This document shows, piece by piece, positions 1-7,751 of a stretch of 23,906 nucleotides of DNA. The stretch is from DATMNI01 sp035570275 (lineage in GTDB: Bacteria > Acidobacteriota > Terriglobia > Bryobacterales > Bryobacteraceae). How positions within the stretch are numbered: position 1 is the first letter of the stretch; each line of letters opens with the position of its first letter. The translations under genes were made by a program, and so were the position numbers. The notes beneath the pieces are model-generated. The model saw only the letters and a list, made by a program, of their open reading frames with translations, ran no database searches and had not been told where the DNA came from. Where the stretch lies: positions 1 through 23,906 of the forward strand of contig DATMNI010000019.1 of the NCBI GenBank assembly GCA_035570275.1, read 5' to 3'.

Positions 1-886
1 TGGTCATGCTGAAGCCGATGTAGGCCGGAATCGGCGGGTTGCGCCCCAAGTCCATGGCGAACGTGGGGTCGGTGGAACCGTTGGCCACCGCCAGTTGGTG
101 GTCCGTCTGCGCCTTGTCCACGGCCTGCACCGCGGCTTTCAAGTCCGGCCGCGCCTCCAGCGCCATGCGGCGAAACTCCTCCATCGGCATCAACTGCCCG
201 GAGAAATCGAAGGGACCGGTGACTTCGAATTGTTCTACCGGCGTCCGGTCATTGAGCAGCGTCAGGAGTTGGATCTTGGCCGTGCGCGCGTTGACCAGCG
301 CGGTCTGAACGTCGGTTTCGAACTGCACCCGCTGCAACTCCAGGCGGTCCAGGTCGATCTGAGCGATGTCGCCGGCCTGGAAGCGATCGTTGCTGAGGAC
401 CAGCACGCGGTCCCAATAGGCCAGGTTTTCCTGCGCCAGCGCCAGCACGGACTTGGCCTGCAGGGTTTGCACGAAAGCGCCGCGCAAGGTAAAGAGCAGA
501 GTGCGCTCCAGGTCGGCCTGCTGGGAGACGGCGATGGCGGTGCCTTTCTGCGCGCTCTCCTGGCGGAGTTCCCGCTTGTGCTGGCGCTCGTGCAGATAGC
601 TGGCGGAAAGCAGCGGCAGCGTGAAGCCGAAGGGCCGGTAGGGGTTCGCGTTGAACGGCTGGATTTGATCGAGCGTGGTGGTCATATCCGGGTTGGGACG
701 CAGGTAGGCGGTGATTTCCTGCGCCTTGGATTCCTCAATGCCGACCTGGGCCGCCCGCAGCGTGGGATTGGCGGCCTGGAACTTCTCGCGGACCTGCTGC
801 CAGGTCAGGGCCGATGGCTGGGCGAATGCGGACAGGCTCCAAGCGGCCAACATGCTCCAGCGGGCCAACATGCTCCACCGGGTCAT
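1..886 (-). CDS. TolC-family outer membrane efflux protein (partial, C-terminus off the window)
   Basis: Reading leftward from 886 gives an uninterrupted frame of about 295 residues that leaves the window without a stop. It begins with a Trp/Met/Leu-rich signal peptide ending near SAFAQ. It continues with the helix-rich pattern of TolC/OEP proteins: a segment like WQQVREKFQAANPTLRAA, then RFQAGDIAQIDLDRLELQ and later FRRMALEARPDLKAA, which are typical of the two structural repeats of this family. TolC-type proteins form the trimeric outer-membrane channel of RND or ABC efflux systems. The pump genes would lie outside the window to the left. The start at 886 is chosen because AGGA sits about 9 nt upstream; in-frame ATGs at 871 and 853 lie within a duplicated 18-bp stretch of the signal peptide. 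The gene is divergent from the histidine kinase at 1108. Confidence 0.85.
   Translation of the reverse strand, partial: MTRWSMLARWSMLAAWSLSAFAQPSALTWQQVREKFQAANPTLRAAQVGIEESKAQEITAYLRPNPDMTTTLDQIQPFNANPYRPFGFTLPLLSASYLHERQHKRELRQESAQKGTAIAVSQQADLERTLLFTLRGAFVQTLQAKSVLALAQENLAYWDRVLVLSNDRFQAGDIAQIDLDRLELQRVQFETDVQTALVNARTAKIQLLTLLNDRTPVEQFEVTGPFDFSGQLMPMEEFRRMALEARPDLKAAVQAVDKAQTDHQLAVANGSTDPTFAMDLGRNPPIPAYIGFSMT
842..877 (-). repeat. 18-bp tandem duplication inside the tolC-type signal peptide
   Basis: Two adjacent 18-bp units (877-860 and 859-842 on the minus strand) differ at the last codon and encode WSMLAR then WSMLAA. A third, diverged start of the unit (WSL) follows. The duplication keeps frame and lengthens the hydrophobic stretch of the signal peptide. 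It also supplies two extra in-frame ATG codons. Confidence 0.8.
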
Positions 887-1107
887 GACCGCCGTTCCTG
901 GTACAGCCGCCAGTTCCGGCGTTGCATGTCGCCTCTACAAAACATCTTCCGGTTTCTCGACGGCCGCAAATCTCTCTCTATCTTACGACTCTAGCTATTC
1001 GACCGGCCACCCCGCACCTATCTTTCGGAAGAAGGCAACCTATCTTTTGATTGCGCAGCTTGGCCTTGTATCGAATTGTTCATAGAATCGAAGGGGGGAC
1101 TCGCCTC
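887..1107. promoter_or_regulatory. Divergent intergenic region between tolC-type gene and kinase
   Basis: About 220 bp separate the two divergent starts, so promoters for both must lie here. It is locally more AT-rich than the flanking genes, for example around 965-1010 and 1020-1075. A clear purine-rich ribosome-binding site (AAGGGGGG, 1091-1098) precedes the kinase ATG by 9 nt. I could not assign convincing -35/-10 boxes or an operator palindrome. Confidence 0.4.
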
Positions 1108-2547
1108 ATGACTCTCGGTCAACTGCATGGTTCCAAGCGCGCTGCCCTGACCAGTGCGGCGCTCTTGATTGGGTTGATCGCGCTCATCGATTGGCGGGTT
1201 GACCTGAACATCAGCTTCGGCTTCCTGTACCTCTTCCCGGTTTTGCTGGTGGCCACGGTCCAGCCCCGCTGGCAGATCGTAGGCACGGCGTTTATCTGCA
1301 CGCTGCTCTCCGACATCTTCGACCCCTTCGCGTTCACGCTGGCAGTGGCGCTGCCGCAGGACATTCTGGTATTCACGTCGTTGGCGGGCACCGGATTATT
1401 CGCCTATGAGATCACCCGCAGCCGCCAGCGAGAGACCGAAAACCTGCGGAGAGTGGAGCGGGAAGCCAGGGCGCGCCGCCAGGCCGAGGAGCAATTGGAG
1501 TTTCTGATCGACAGCAGCCCCGCGGCCATCGTGACGATGGGCTCCGATTGTCTTATTCTGCGCGCCAATTCCGCGGCCCACCGCCTGTTCGGCGTGCCGC
1601 CGCAGCAGCTTGCCGGGCGGAGCATTCGCAAGTATATACCCGCCCTGGGCCGCGTGCCCTTTCTGGGCGAGTCGGCGCAGGCCTTTCGCACCGAAATGCA
1701 GTGCCGCGGGGAGCGCGAACACGGCGATGTCTTTTTGGCTAACGTCTTCTTCTCCACCTACCAGACGGCCATGGGCGCGCGGCTGGCGGCCCTGATTGTG
1801 GACGCCTCGGAAGAGTTGCGCGAGCGTGAGGAGGCCAGCCTGGAACAATTGATGGCCGGTTCGCGCATCGTGGTTGGGGCCGTTTCCCACGAAGTCCGCA
1901 ATGTGTGCGGGGCCATCGCGGTGATCTACGAAAACCTGGTGCGTGGCGGGCAGTTGCGGGGGAACCAGGATTTCGAAGCCCTGGGAACGCTGGTGGAAAC
2001 TCTAAACAGGATTGCGTCGCTGGAACTCAAGCAGAGCGCCAACGATTCCGAGATCAGCGGCATTGACCTGATCGAAACGCTGGAGGATTTGCGGATCGTT
2101 CTGGAACTCTTCTGCCAGGAGGCCGATATCGCGGTGGCCTGGAGCGTGCCGGACGAATTGCCGCCGGTATGGGCCGACCGCCACAGCCTGCTGCAGGTAC
2201 TTCTCAACCTGACCAAGAACAGCGAGCGCGCGCTGGCGGACGCGGGCGAAAAGAAGATCGAGATTTCGGTCACGGAGACGCCGGGAGCGGTGTCGATCCG
2301 GGTGACGGATTCGGGCCCGGGGATCGCCGCCACCGCCGATCTCTTTCAACCATTCCAGAAGGGCGCCGAATCGACGGGGCTTGGGTTGTACCTCTCACGC
2401 GCATTCGTGCGATCGTTCCGCGGGGAGCTCCGGCACGATCCCGCCGTCGCCGGCTGTTCCTTCGTGATCGAACTGGCAGTAGCGGGCGGCGGCGGCGAAT
2501 ACAACCGGGGCAAACATGCGACCCATACGACTGTTACTGCTCGATGA
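1108..2547 (+). CDS. Membrane-bound PAS-containing sensor histidine kinase
   Basis: The 479-residue protein has a hydrophobic N-terminus with about three to four membrane segments (residues about 12-100). A short coiled-coil-like Arg/Glu-rich linker (about 104-130) leads to a PAS-like domain (about 129-236) and a kinase core. H-box: VSHEVRN with phospho-acceptor His261. N-box: LNLTKNSERAL around Asn371. G1: DSGPGIA from Asp401. G2: GLGL at about 424-427. It would autophosphorylate on His261 and pass phosphate to the regulator encoded immediately downstream. The ATG at 1108 is chosen over an upstream non-ATG extension because of the strong ribosome-binding site 9 nt before it. Its end overlaps the regulator start by 32 nt, suggesting translational coupling. 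The signal sensed is unknown. Confidence 0.9.
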   Translation: MTLGQLHGSKRAALTSAALLIGLIALIDWRVDLNISFGFLYLFPVLLVATVQPRWQIVGTAFICTLLSDIFDPFAFTLAVALPQDILVFTSLAGTGLFAYEITRSRQRETENLRRVEREARARRQAEEQLEFLIDSSPAAIVTMGSDCLILRANSAAHRLFGVPPQQLAGRSIRKYIPALGRVPFLGESAQAFRTEMQCRGEREHGDVFLANVFFSTYQTAMGARLAALIVDASEELREREEASLEQLMAGSRIVVGAVSHEVRNVCGAIAVIYENLVRGGQLRGNQDFEALGTLVETLNRIASLELKQSANDSEISGIDLIETLEDLRIVLELFCQEADIAVAWSVPDELPPVWADRHSLLQVLLNLTKNSERALADAGEKKIEISVTETPGAVSIRVTDSGPGIAATADLFQPFQKGAESTGLGLYLSRAFVRSFRGELRHDPAVAGCSFVIELAVAGGGGEYNRGKHATHTTVTAR

Positions 2548-3166
2548 TCACGTGCTGTTTCGCGAGAGCCTCAGCCGCCTGCTGGCTTCGGAACCGGATT
2601 TCGATATGGTGGGCGAATGCGGCGCTGCGTCGGAGGCGCTCGATACGCTGCGCCGCAAGCCGGTGGACGTGGTGCTCCTCGACTACGATCTCGGCGAGGA
2701 GCACGGGAACCAGTTCATTTCGGCCGCTCGGCGCGGCGGATATACCGGCCGGATTCTGATGGTCACGGCCGGAATGAACGCGGCCGAATCCTCGACCGCG
2801 CTGCAAACGGGGGCCTCCGGTATTTTTCTGAAGCACAACTCTCCCAGCACCCTGGCTAAGGCCATCCGGATGGTGGCGTCGGGTGAGATGTGGGTGGACC
2901 CCAGAGTCATCCAACTCATGGCCGATGGCGTCCACCACCGGGAGGACCAGACCGTCCGGCGGTTGCTGACCGAGCGCGAACGGCAAGTGCTGCGCGGCAT
3001 TTTCGAAGGACTCACCAACAAAGAGATCGCGGGGCAAATCGGCGTGTCGGAGGGGGCGGTCAAAGCCACGCTGCAGCAGTTGTTTCAAAAGACGCGGGTG
3101 CGGACGCGCAGCCAGTTGGTGCGGATCGCGCTGGAGGAATCGTTGGGGACGGGCAGGAAGGGGTAA
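2516..3166 (+). CDS. NarL/FixJ-type response regulator with LuxR helix-turn-helix
   Basis: This 216-residue protein has a receiver domain (residues 1-120) with the acidic pair Asp10/Asp11, phosphorylation site Asp56 in LLDYDLG, Thr84 and Lys106. It ends in a LuxR-type DNA-binding domain (about 148-210) containing LTERERQVLRGIFEGLTNK and the recognition-helix region VSEGAVKATLQQLF. It is a transcription factor activated by the upstream kinase, with which it overlaps by 32 nt in a different frame. The ATG at 2516 is the only start that preserves the first receiver beta-strand. Its targets are not visible; the divergent efflux gene is a candidate by proximity only. Confidence 0.92.
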   Translation: MRPIRLLLLDDHVLFRESLSRLLASEPDFDMVGECGAASEALDTLRRKPVDVVLLDYDLGEEHGNQFISAARRGGYTGRILMVTAGMNAAESSTALQTGASGIFLKHNSPSTLAKAIRMVASGEMWVDPRVIQLMADGVHHREDQTVRRLLTERERQVLRGIFEGLTNKEIAGQIGVSEGAVKATLQQLFQKTRVRTRSQLVRIALEESLGTGRKG

Positions 3167-3394
3167 TAGCGCTAAAAAGCAGCAGTTGGCTGCGGATGGA
3201 TCGGGATGAGTCCACGGACCGATCGCCACCCGCCGTCTCCAGCGCAGCTTTGCCGATTGACTCTCCGCACTTAGCCGAATTGCTCACGGCTTGCACACTC
3301 AACAATCCGCGGCGCTAGCGGCACCGTAACGCTCGCTGCCCTCGGGGCGCATGCTTTACAGGGATGCAGGCTCCCGCCGGCAATACGCCCTGTC
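3167..3394. other. Convergent intergenic gap, no gene seen
   Basis: This is the 228-bp gap between two converging genes. It holds no convincing reading frame. Around 3309-3345 there is an imperfect inverted repeat (GGCGCTAGCGGC versus CGCTCGCTGCC) that could act as a weak bidirectional terminator or be a decayed dispersed repeat. No U-tract follows it. Confidence 0.3.
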
Positions 3395-5179
3395 TCACTT
3401 TTTCTGTAAAGGTTCTCTTTGGCCTCCGGCAACGGCCGGATGGTCGGCGAGGTAGGTCCGGGCGTGCGTCACTTGAGGCAGAGCGGGATTGGCGTCCTTC
3501 CAGGCCGCGAGAAACGCCGCGTACTCCTTCGCGGCAGCCTCGGGTTCACCAGACTTCTCGCTACTCATGGCAATACCGTAGAGCACGAGGCCGGATCGTG
3601 GCCGCTCCAGAAGTGCCCGCTCGTAAGCGGCCCTGGCATCGGTCCAATCGCCAATAGCCATCATCGCCGCCCCTTCCGTCTCGCCAACCGGCCGAATGTA
3701 GTTGGGAGGCTCACGATAACCCAGATCCTTCTCTTCTTGCGCAGCCTTCGCGAACAGGCTTTTCGCCTCGCTGGTCTTTTTCTGAGCCGTCAGCAGCGAG
3801 GCTCGCAGTTCCAGCGACATGACCGACAGACTTTCCAGAAGCGGTTCCAGCTCCGCATCCGGCATCACCTGCATCTGCGGCGGACCGCCCACGGGCGCGT
3901 TCTTCGCCATCGTTTGCGGCGAGTCGTGCAACTGCTGAGACATCCGCCATAGCTCGGCATCGAATCCAACCGATGACTCTTTCGCCTTCGGGAAATCCTG
4001 GGTTTCGACGGCCCGCATGCCGGCCGCAAAGCGAGCAAGTTGCCGCTCCAGAAACTCAAGATTCGGCCGTCCGGCGGGCGGCGCGCTCGCCTTCAATAGT
4101 TCAGTGACCTGCGCCCAATCCGCCGACCGCATGGCCACCGGCAAACGAGGATCGAGCCGCGAAATCGAATCTCGCGCCGCATTGATGTAGAGCGTCGGCT
4201 CCAGCTCGCCGCGCGCATTGGTGAGCTTCATGGAAAGCGCGGTCGCCTCTTTCGGTTTGCCTTCCTCCATGAAGTTGGCGATCGCATACATCATGTTGTG
4301 CACGTAGTTCCAATCGTTATCGGGCTGAACGTGCTGCTCCTGCATGTAGCCCTCATCGACCCGCATGGACGCCGCAAACGCCTGTTCCGCTCGGGCGTAA
4401 TCGCCGATGCGAAAGAAAATGTGCCCCGGCATGTGGACCATATGTCCAGCCGCCGGCGCCAGGCTGGCCAGTATCTCCGCGCTATGCAGGGCCTGCTCGG
4501 GGTGCTCACTCGCCTCCAGATCATGGATGTAATAGTGATTCGCGGCCGAATCTTCGGGAGTGTCCTTGAGAACGGACTGCAAGATCGCCAGGGCTTCCTT
4601 CCGATCGACAACCCCTGCCAGGAAGATCTTCGCCTGGGTATCCCTCGGATACTTTCTTACGAGCTTGCGCCAGAGCTCCAACTCCCGCGACAAGATCGGA
4701 CCCGGCTTGGCGTTCTTCAACGCATCTTTGTGCAGGGCGGTCGCCTCGATGTAAACACGTTCGCGCCTGCTTGCATGTCCTTTGAGGCTGACGGCCTTCG
4801 CCAGCGCCTGGCCGGCATAGCCTTGAGCCGTGCTGTGGTAAAACGACTCCGCCTTGTACAGTCCCCAGTAGCACATAGCGCATTGCGGATCCACGCGAAC
4901 GCCCTGTTCGAACGCGCGGGCCGACTCGTAATCCCAAAAATCGTGCAACAGGTTCAAGCCTTGGTTGAACCACATTTGAGCTTCGGATGTCGCGGTGATC
5001 TGCATGTGGACGTTCCCTATGCCGGTCATCTTCCGCGGCGCGGGCAATTCGCCCGGAGGCGTCTCATCCCTGGTTTCCATCGTGTGGCCGGACATGTTCA
5101 TCTGTGCCAACGCCAGCCGTGGCTGTGGTATCAGACAAGCAGCCAACAAACAGAAAGCCATCGATGTCGGTGCACGCAT
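3395..5179 (-). CDS. Secreted tetratricopeptide-repeat protein with conserved CxxC
   Basis: This is a 594-residue protein with an N-terminal signal peptide (hydrophobic residues 7-25, probable cleavage after LALAQ). The mature N-terminus is rich in Met and His (MNMSGHTM). The rest is helical repeats of TPR type, for example AQMWFNQGLNLLHDFWDYESARAF split around residues 67-90, and IFFRIGDYARAEQAF. Cys100 and Cys103 lie in DPQCAMCYWG, a signature I recognise from a widespread family of bacterial secreted TPR proteins of unknown function. It is not a heme c site because no His follows the second Cys. The role is probably protein-protein interaction in the periplasm. An alternative start is Met7 (position 5161). 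It stands alone, 148 bp from the next gene upstream. Confidence 0.85.
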   Translation of the reverse strand: MRAPTSMAFCLLAACLIPQPRLALAQMNMSGHTMETRDETPPGELPAPRKMTGIGNVHMQITATSEAQMWFNQGLNLLHDFWDYESARAFEQGVRVDPQCAMCYWGLYKAESFYHSTAQGYAGQALAKAVSLKGHASRRERVYIEATALHKDALKNAKPGPILSRELELWRKLVRKYPRDTQAKIFLAGVVDRKEALAILQSVLKDTPEDSAANHYYIHDLEASEHPEQALHSAEILASLAPAAGHMVHMPGHIFFRIGDYARAEQAFAASMRVDEGYMQEQHVQPDNDWNYVHNMMYAIANFMEEGKPKEATALSMKLTNARGELEPTLYINAARDSISRLDPRLPVAMRSADWAQVTELLKASAPPAGRPNLEFLERQLARFAAGMRAVETQDFPKAKESSVGFDAELWRMSQQLHDSPQTMAKNAPVGGPPQMQVMPDAELEPLLESLSVMSLELRASLLTAQKKTSEAKSLFAKAAQEEKDLGYREPPNYIRPVGETEGAAMMAIGDWTDARAAYERALLERPRSGLVLYGIAMSSEKSGEPEAAAKEYAAFLAAWKDANPALPQVTHARTYLADHPAVAGGQREPLQKK

Positions 5180-5327
5180 AGATGATATTATCCGACGCCT
5201 TGCAGGGAGACGGGGAACCCAACAGGAAGTGATATCGGATCACCGGAATCTGGCAGGTTCACCCGGCTCGGCCGGTCAGTTTCCAACATTTTCCCCCTGT
5301 TCTTCGAGCGTCTCGGGCGGCTTGCCG

Positions 5328-6779
5328 CTACTGCGACGGCCACGGGGTGAGCTTTAGGTTGAGGGTCACAGTGACGCCCTTACCGAGATGGGCCTTCTCG
5401 GCGCGTGGGAGCAGGGTCTTCAGGACGGCGTTATTGGACATCCGGAGCGGGTCGGTCGCGTCGAACGCGAGCACGTAGTAGTCACCAGGTGGCAAACTCG
5501 ACTGCTCGAAGTTGCCACGGGTCCCGGCGGTCGTGCTCTGGATGCGGTTGGGGCGGATCGGCTCTTCCTGCGGAATGAAGACGACCTGGGCGCTGGCTCC
5601 GCTGTCGACGAGACCGCGGACAGTCGGGGCGCCGCGCCTGTAAGAGACACGGATGGGGGTGGCCCCGTCCCAGATCTCGAACTGGTGTTCACTGACGTCC
5701 ATGTCTCCGTACTTCACTGAGTCCAGATATAGGCCCCAGCCGCCCGGGAACGCGTGCACGTAATAGCGGCCGGGGTAGACCTTCTCAATCGGCTTGGTGC
5801 CCATCGCGAAAAGGACTCCGGAGATCGGCGCGTCCTCGCTGGAAAGAAAGATGCCGCGCATGGACAGGCTCGGTTTAGGATCGGGTGGCCCTTCGCTCTC
5901 AGTAATGACCTGAACAGAGAACGGGAGGCAGAGGCGGATCTCGATGTTCTCGATATCGTGGCGCGCGACCAAGACAGAGGCGCGGCCGCGGCGTTCGACG
6001 TCGCCGTCCTTCCGGGAGGTGGAGATCTGCCAGGTGCCGTCGTAAGCGACGAGATCGAAGGAACCGTCGGCAGCGGTCTGGACCTTTTGTTCATTCGCAA
6101 AGACGCCTATGGTCACGCCGGCGGACGGCTGGCCGGTTTCGTCGCGAACCAGGCCGCTGATGTGGCGCAGGGGAACGGAGCGGAGGCGGAAGTCGCGGGT
6201 CACGACGGCGCCGCTGACGACGGTGATGGGCTCGGCGGCGGCACGATCGAGCGTGTTCGGGAACCAGGTCGGCACCCAGATGTCGCCGTCGGGAGCGCGG
6301 ACACCAGGAGCGGCGGCTCCGCGGAGAATGTATGAGCCCGGGGTGAGGTCCTCGAATTCGAAGTGGCCGGCGGCGTCGGCCGTGGCCGAGCGCCCCTGAT
6401 CCATTTCTTGCCTGGTGAGGAAGAGGTGAGCGTGCGCGGCAGGGACGCCGTCGGCGTAGAGCAGTCGCCCGTCGAGGCGGCCGAGCGGGTCCATCTCGAC
6501 GGTCAGGCGGAGGTCGGAATCGATCTGCATCGTGCTGCGCTTGGCTTGCGTGAGGAGATAACCGGCCTTGACGATGTTGAGGAGGTACTTGCCCGGCTGG
6601 ACCGGGCCGATGTGGAAAGCGCCAGCCTCGTCGGTGGTGCCGTTATAGCGAGAGGGTCCCAGGAGCGTCACGATAACGCCGGGGAGCGGCGTGCGCGTCA
6701 CGTTGTCCACGAGGACGCCGTCGATGGTTTGCGCAAAGGCGGCAGAGGCGGTCAGCAGAAGTGCAGCTAGCCGGCACAT
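5328..6779 (-). CDS. Secreted protein with carboxypeptidase-regulatory-like repeats
   Basis: The 483-residue protein starts with a clear signal peptide (MCRLAALLLTASAAFAQ). It then shows at least three beta-sandwich repeats of the carboxypeptidase D regulatory type: residues about 17-90 (IDGVLVDNVTRTPLPGVIV), about 98-160 (DGRLLYADGVPAAHAHLFL) and about 208-262 (ISGLVRDETGQPSAGVTIG). A further one ends in LPPGDYYVLAFD. Each repeat has the GxF and LPPGxY turns of the fold. Such proteins are abundant in Acidobacteria and are thought to be periplasmic or outer-membrane associated binding modules. No catalytic peptidase domain is present. There is no TonB-dependent barrel downstream as in the larger relatives, so the partner is unknown. 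Confidence 0.8.
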   Translation of the reverse strand: MCRLAALLLTASAAFAQTIDGVLVDNVTRTPLPGVIVTLLGPSRYNGTTDEAGAFHIGPVQPGKYLLNIVKAGYLLTQAKRSTMQIDSDLRLTVEMDPLGRLDGRLLYADGVPAAHAHLFLTRQEMDQGRSATADAAGHFEFEDLTPGSYILRGAAAPGVRAPDGDIWVPTWFPNTLDRAAAEPITVVSGAVVTRDFRLRSVPLRHISGLVRDETGQPSAGVTIGVFANEQKVQTAADGSFDLVAYDGTWQISTSRKDGDVERRGRASVLVARHDIENIEIRLCLPFSVQVITESEGPPDPKPSLSMRGIFLSSEDAPISGVLFAMGTKPIEKVYPGRYYVHAFPGGWGLYLDSVKYGDMDVSEHQFEIWDGATPIRVSYRRGAPTVRGLVDSGASAQVVFIPQEEPIRPNRIQSTTAGTRGNFEQSSLPPGDYYVLAFDATDPLRMSNNAVLKTLLPRAEKAHLGKGVTVTLNLKLTPWPSQ

Positions 6780-6815
6780 CGGAATTAGTTTAACTCGCCG
6801 GCATGGCCGGTGACC

Positions 6816-6860
6816 ATGGCTGCAAAGGCGATGGCTGCAAAGGCGATGGCTGCAAAGGCG
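6816..6860. repeat. Three perfect 15-bp tandem repeats
   Basis: The unit ATGGCTGCAAAGGCG occurs three times head to tail (6816-6830, 6831-6845, 6846-6860) and is followed by the start of a fourth (AT). It lies 36 bp upstream of the start of the secreted repeat protein, in otherwise noncoding DNA, so it sits in that gene's promoter region. Copies are identical, indicating recent expansion. Confidence 0.95.
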
Positions 6861-6919
6861 ATAGTGACTCCCAACCCGGAGCTTAGCTTACAGCCATCCA
6901 CACGAACAAGAAAGTCGCC

Positions 6920-6945
6920 ATCCCGGACTCTGGTCCGTCCGGGAT
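6920..6945 (-). terminator. Possible terminator hairpin downstream of the hopanoid operon
   Basis: ATCCCGGAC (6920-6928) pairs with GTCCGGGAT (6937-6945) around an 8-nt loop, a 9-bp perfect stem about 70 bp beyond the stop of the broken adenylate kinase gene. Read on the minus strand it is followed by a pyrimidine-rich stretch (ACTTTCTTG) rather than a clean U-run, so intrinsic termination is plausible but not certain. Confidence 0.4.
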
Positions 6946-7013
6946 CACGCCGGCGGCTGCACGAAAATCGATTGCCGGTTCCCGCCGCCGCAGTCCTCGT
7001 GCGATTTCAGGGT

Positions 7014-7702
7014 TCAGATCGGCATCGGCCTGGAAGCAACCACGTGGGCCACCGCCTGCGACACGGCTTCCGGCGCGAGTGAGCCATCCACGCTGCGGAC
7101 GACTGCCGGGCCGTACCATTTCAAGATCGGCCCGGTGAGTTCATCATACGCCTGGAGCCGGCGGCGGATTACGGATTCGCTGTCATCGTCCCGAGTCAGA
7201 ACGTGGCGCCATCGGTATCGCAGATGCCTGCCTGGAGCGGCGGTTGGGTAATCAGGTTGTACAGGTGCTTGCACCGCCGGCACTGGCGGCGGGCCGGCAG
7301 ACGTTCCACCGCCACGCGGCCGGGCACATCCAGATGGATCACCACGGGCTCGGGAAGAGCGCCGGCGCAGCAGGGCCGCCAGATAAATGGTCTGCGAAAC
7401 CGTTCGCGGATAGCCGTCCAGAAGGAAGCCGCCGGCGCAGTCCGGCCGTTCCGGCGTCCCCGAGGTGAGGTAGCTGGCGAGCGTGCGATCCGGCTGGCCA
7501 CGATTTCGTTCACGGTCTCGTCGCCCACCAAACCGCCGTTGGAGACGATCGAACCGGCCATCCTGCCCAATGCCGTGCCGGCCCGGCACTCGGCGCGGAT
7601 CATTTCACCCGTGGAGATGGCGGGGATGTGGAAGCGTGCCGCCAGGAACTCCGCCTGCGTGCCCTTGCCGCATCCGGGAGGGCCGAACACCAAGAAGATC
7701 AC
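7014..7702 (-). pseudogene. adk: Adenylate kinase, frameshifted
   Basis: The gene starts as a good adenylate kinase: GTG at 7702 with GGAGG 5 nt upstream, then VIFLVFGPPGCGKGTQ (P-loop) and ISTGEMIR. It then changes frame three times. The first shift lies somewhere in 7441-7485, before DCAGGFLLDGYPRT. The second, apparently one extra base, is near 7360-7365 before LPEPVVIHLD. The third, one missing base near 7197-7200, falls between the zinc-type LID (CRRCKHLYN and GICDTDG, the Cys-Cys-Cys-Asp variant known from Bacillus) and TRDDDSESVIRRRLQAYDEL. About 12 extra residues also sit at the first break. All family motifs are present but in alternating frames, so no full kinase can be made unless these are sequencing errors. 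It lies 49 nt after hpnI and is probably its operon mate. A functional adk must exist elsewhere. Confidence 0.8.
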
Positions 7703-7751
7703 AACAACCTCCGGTGTGCCGCCCAAGCCTGTCCGTACCGGAGCGGCGGCC

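Noticed and set aside
1051..1107. 19-residue N-terminal extension of the histidine kinase
   Set aside because: It begins with a non-ATG codon and lies before a strong ribosome-binding site properly spaced from the ATG at 1108.
4868..4882. Heme c attachment site at CAMC in the TPR protein
   Set aside because: The motif is CxxCY, lacking the His required for covalent heme attachment.
6816..7082. Small protein starting with repeated MAAKA peptides
   Set aside because: The frame only reflects the 15-bp repeat and then runs antisense into the adk remnant; no ribosome-binding site or family pattern.
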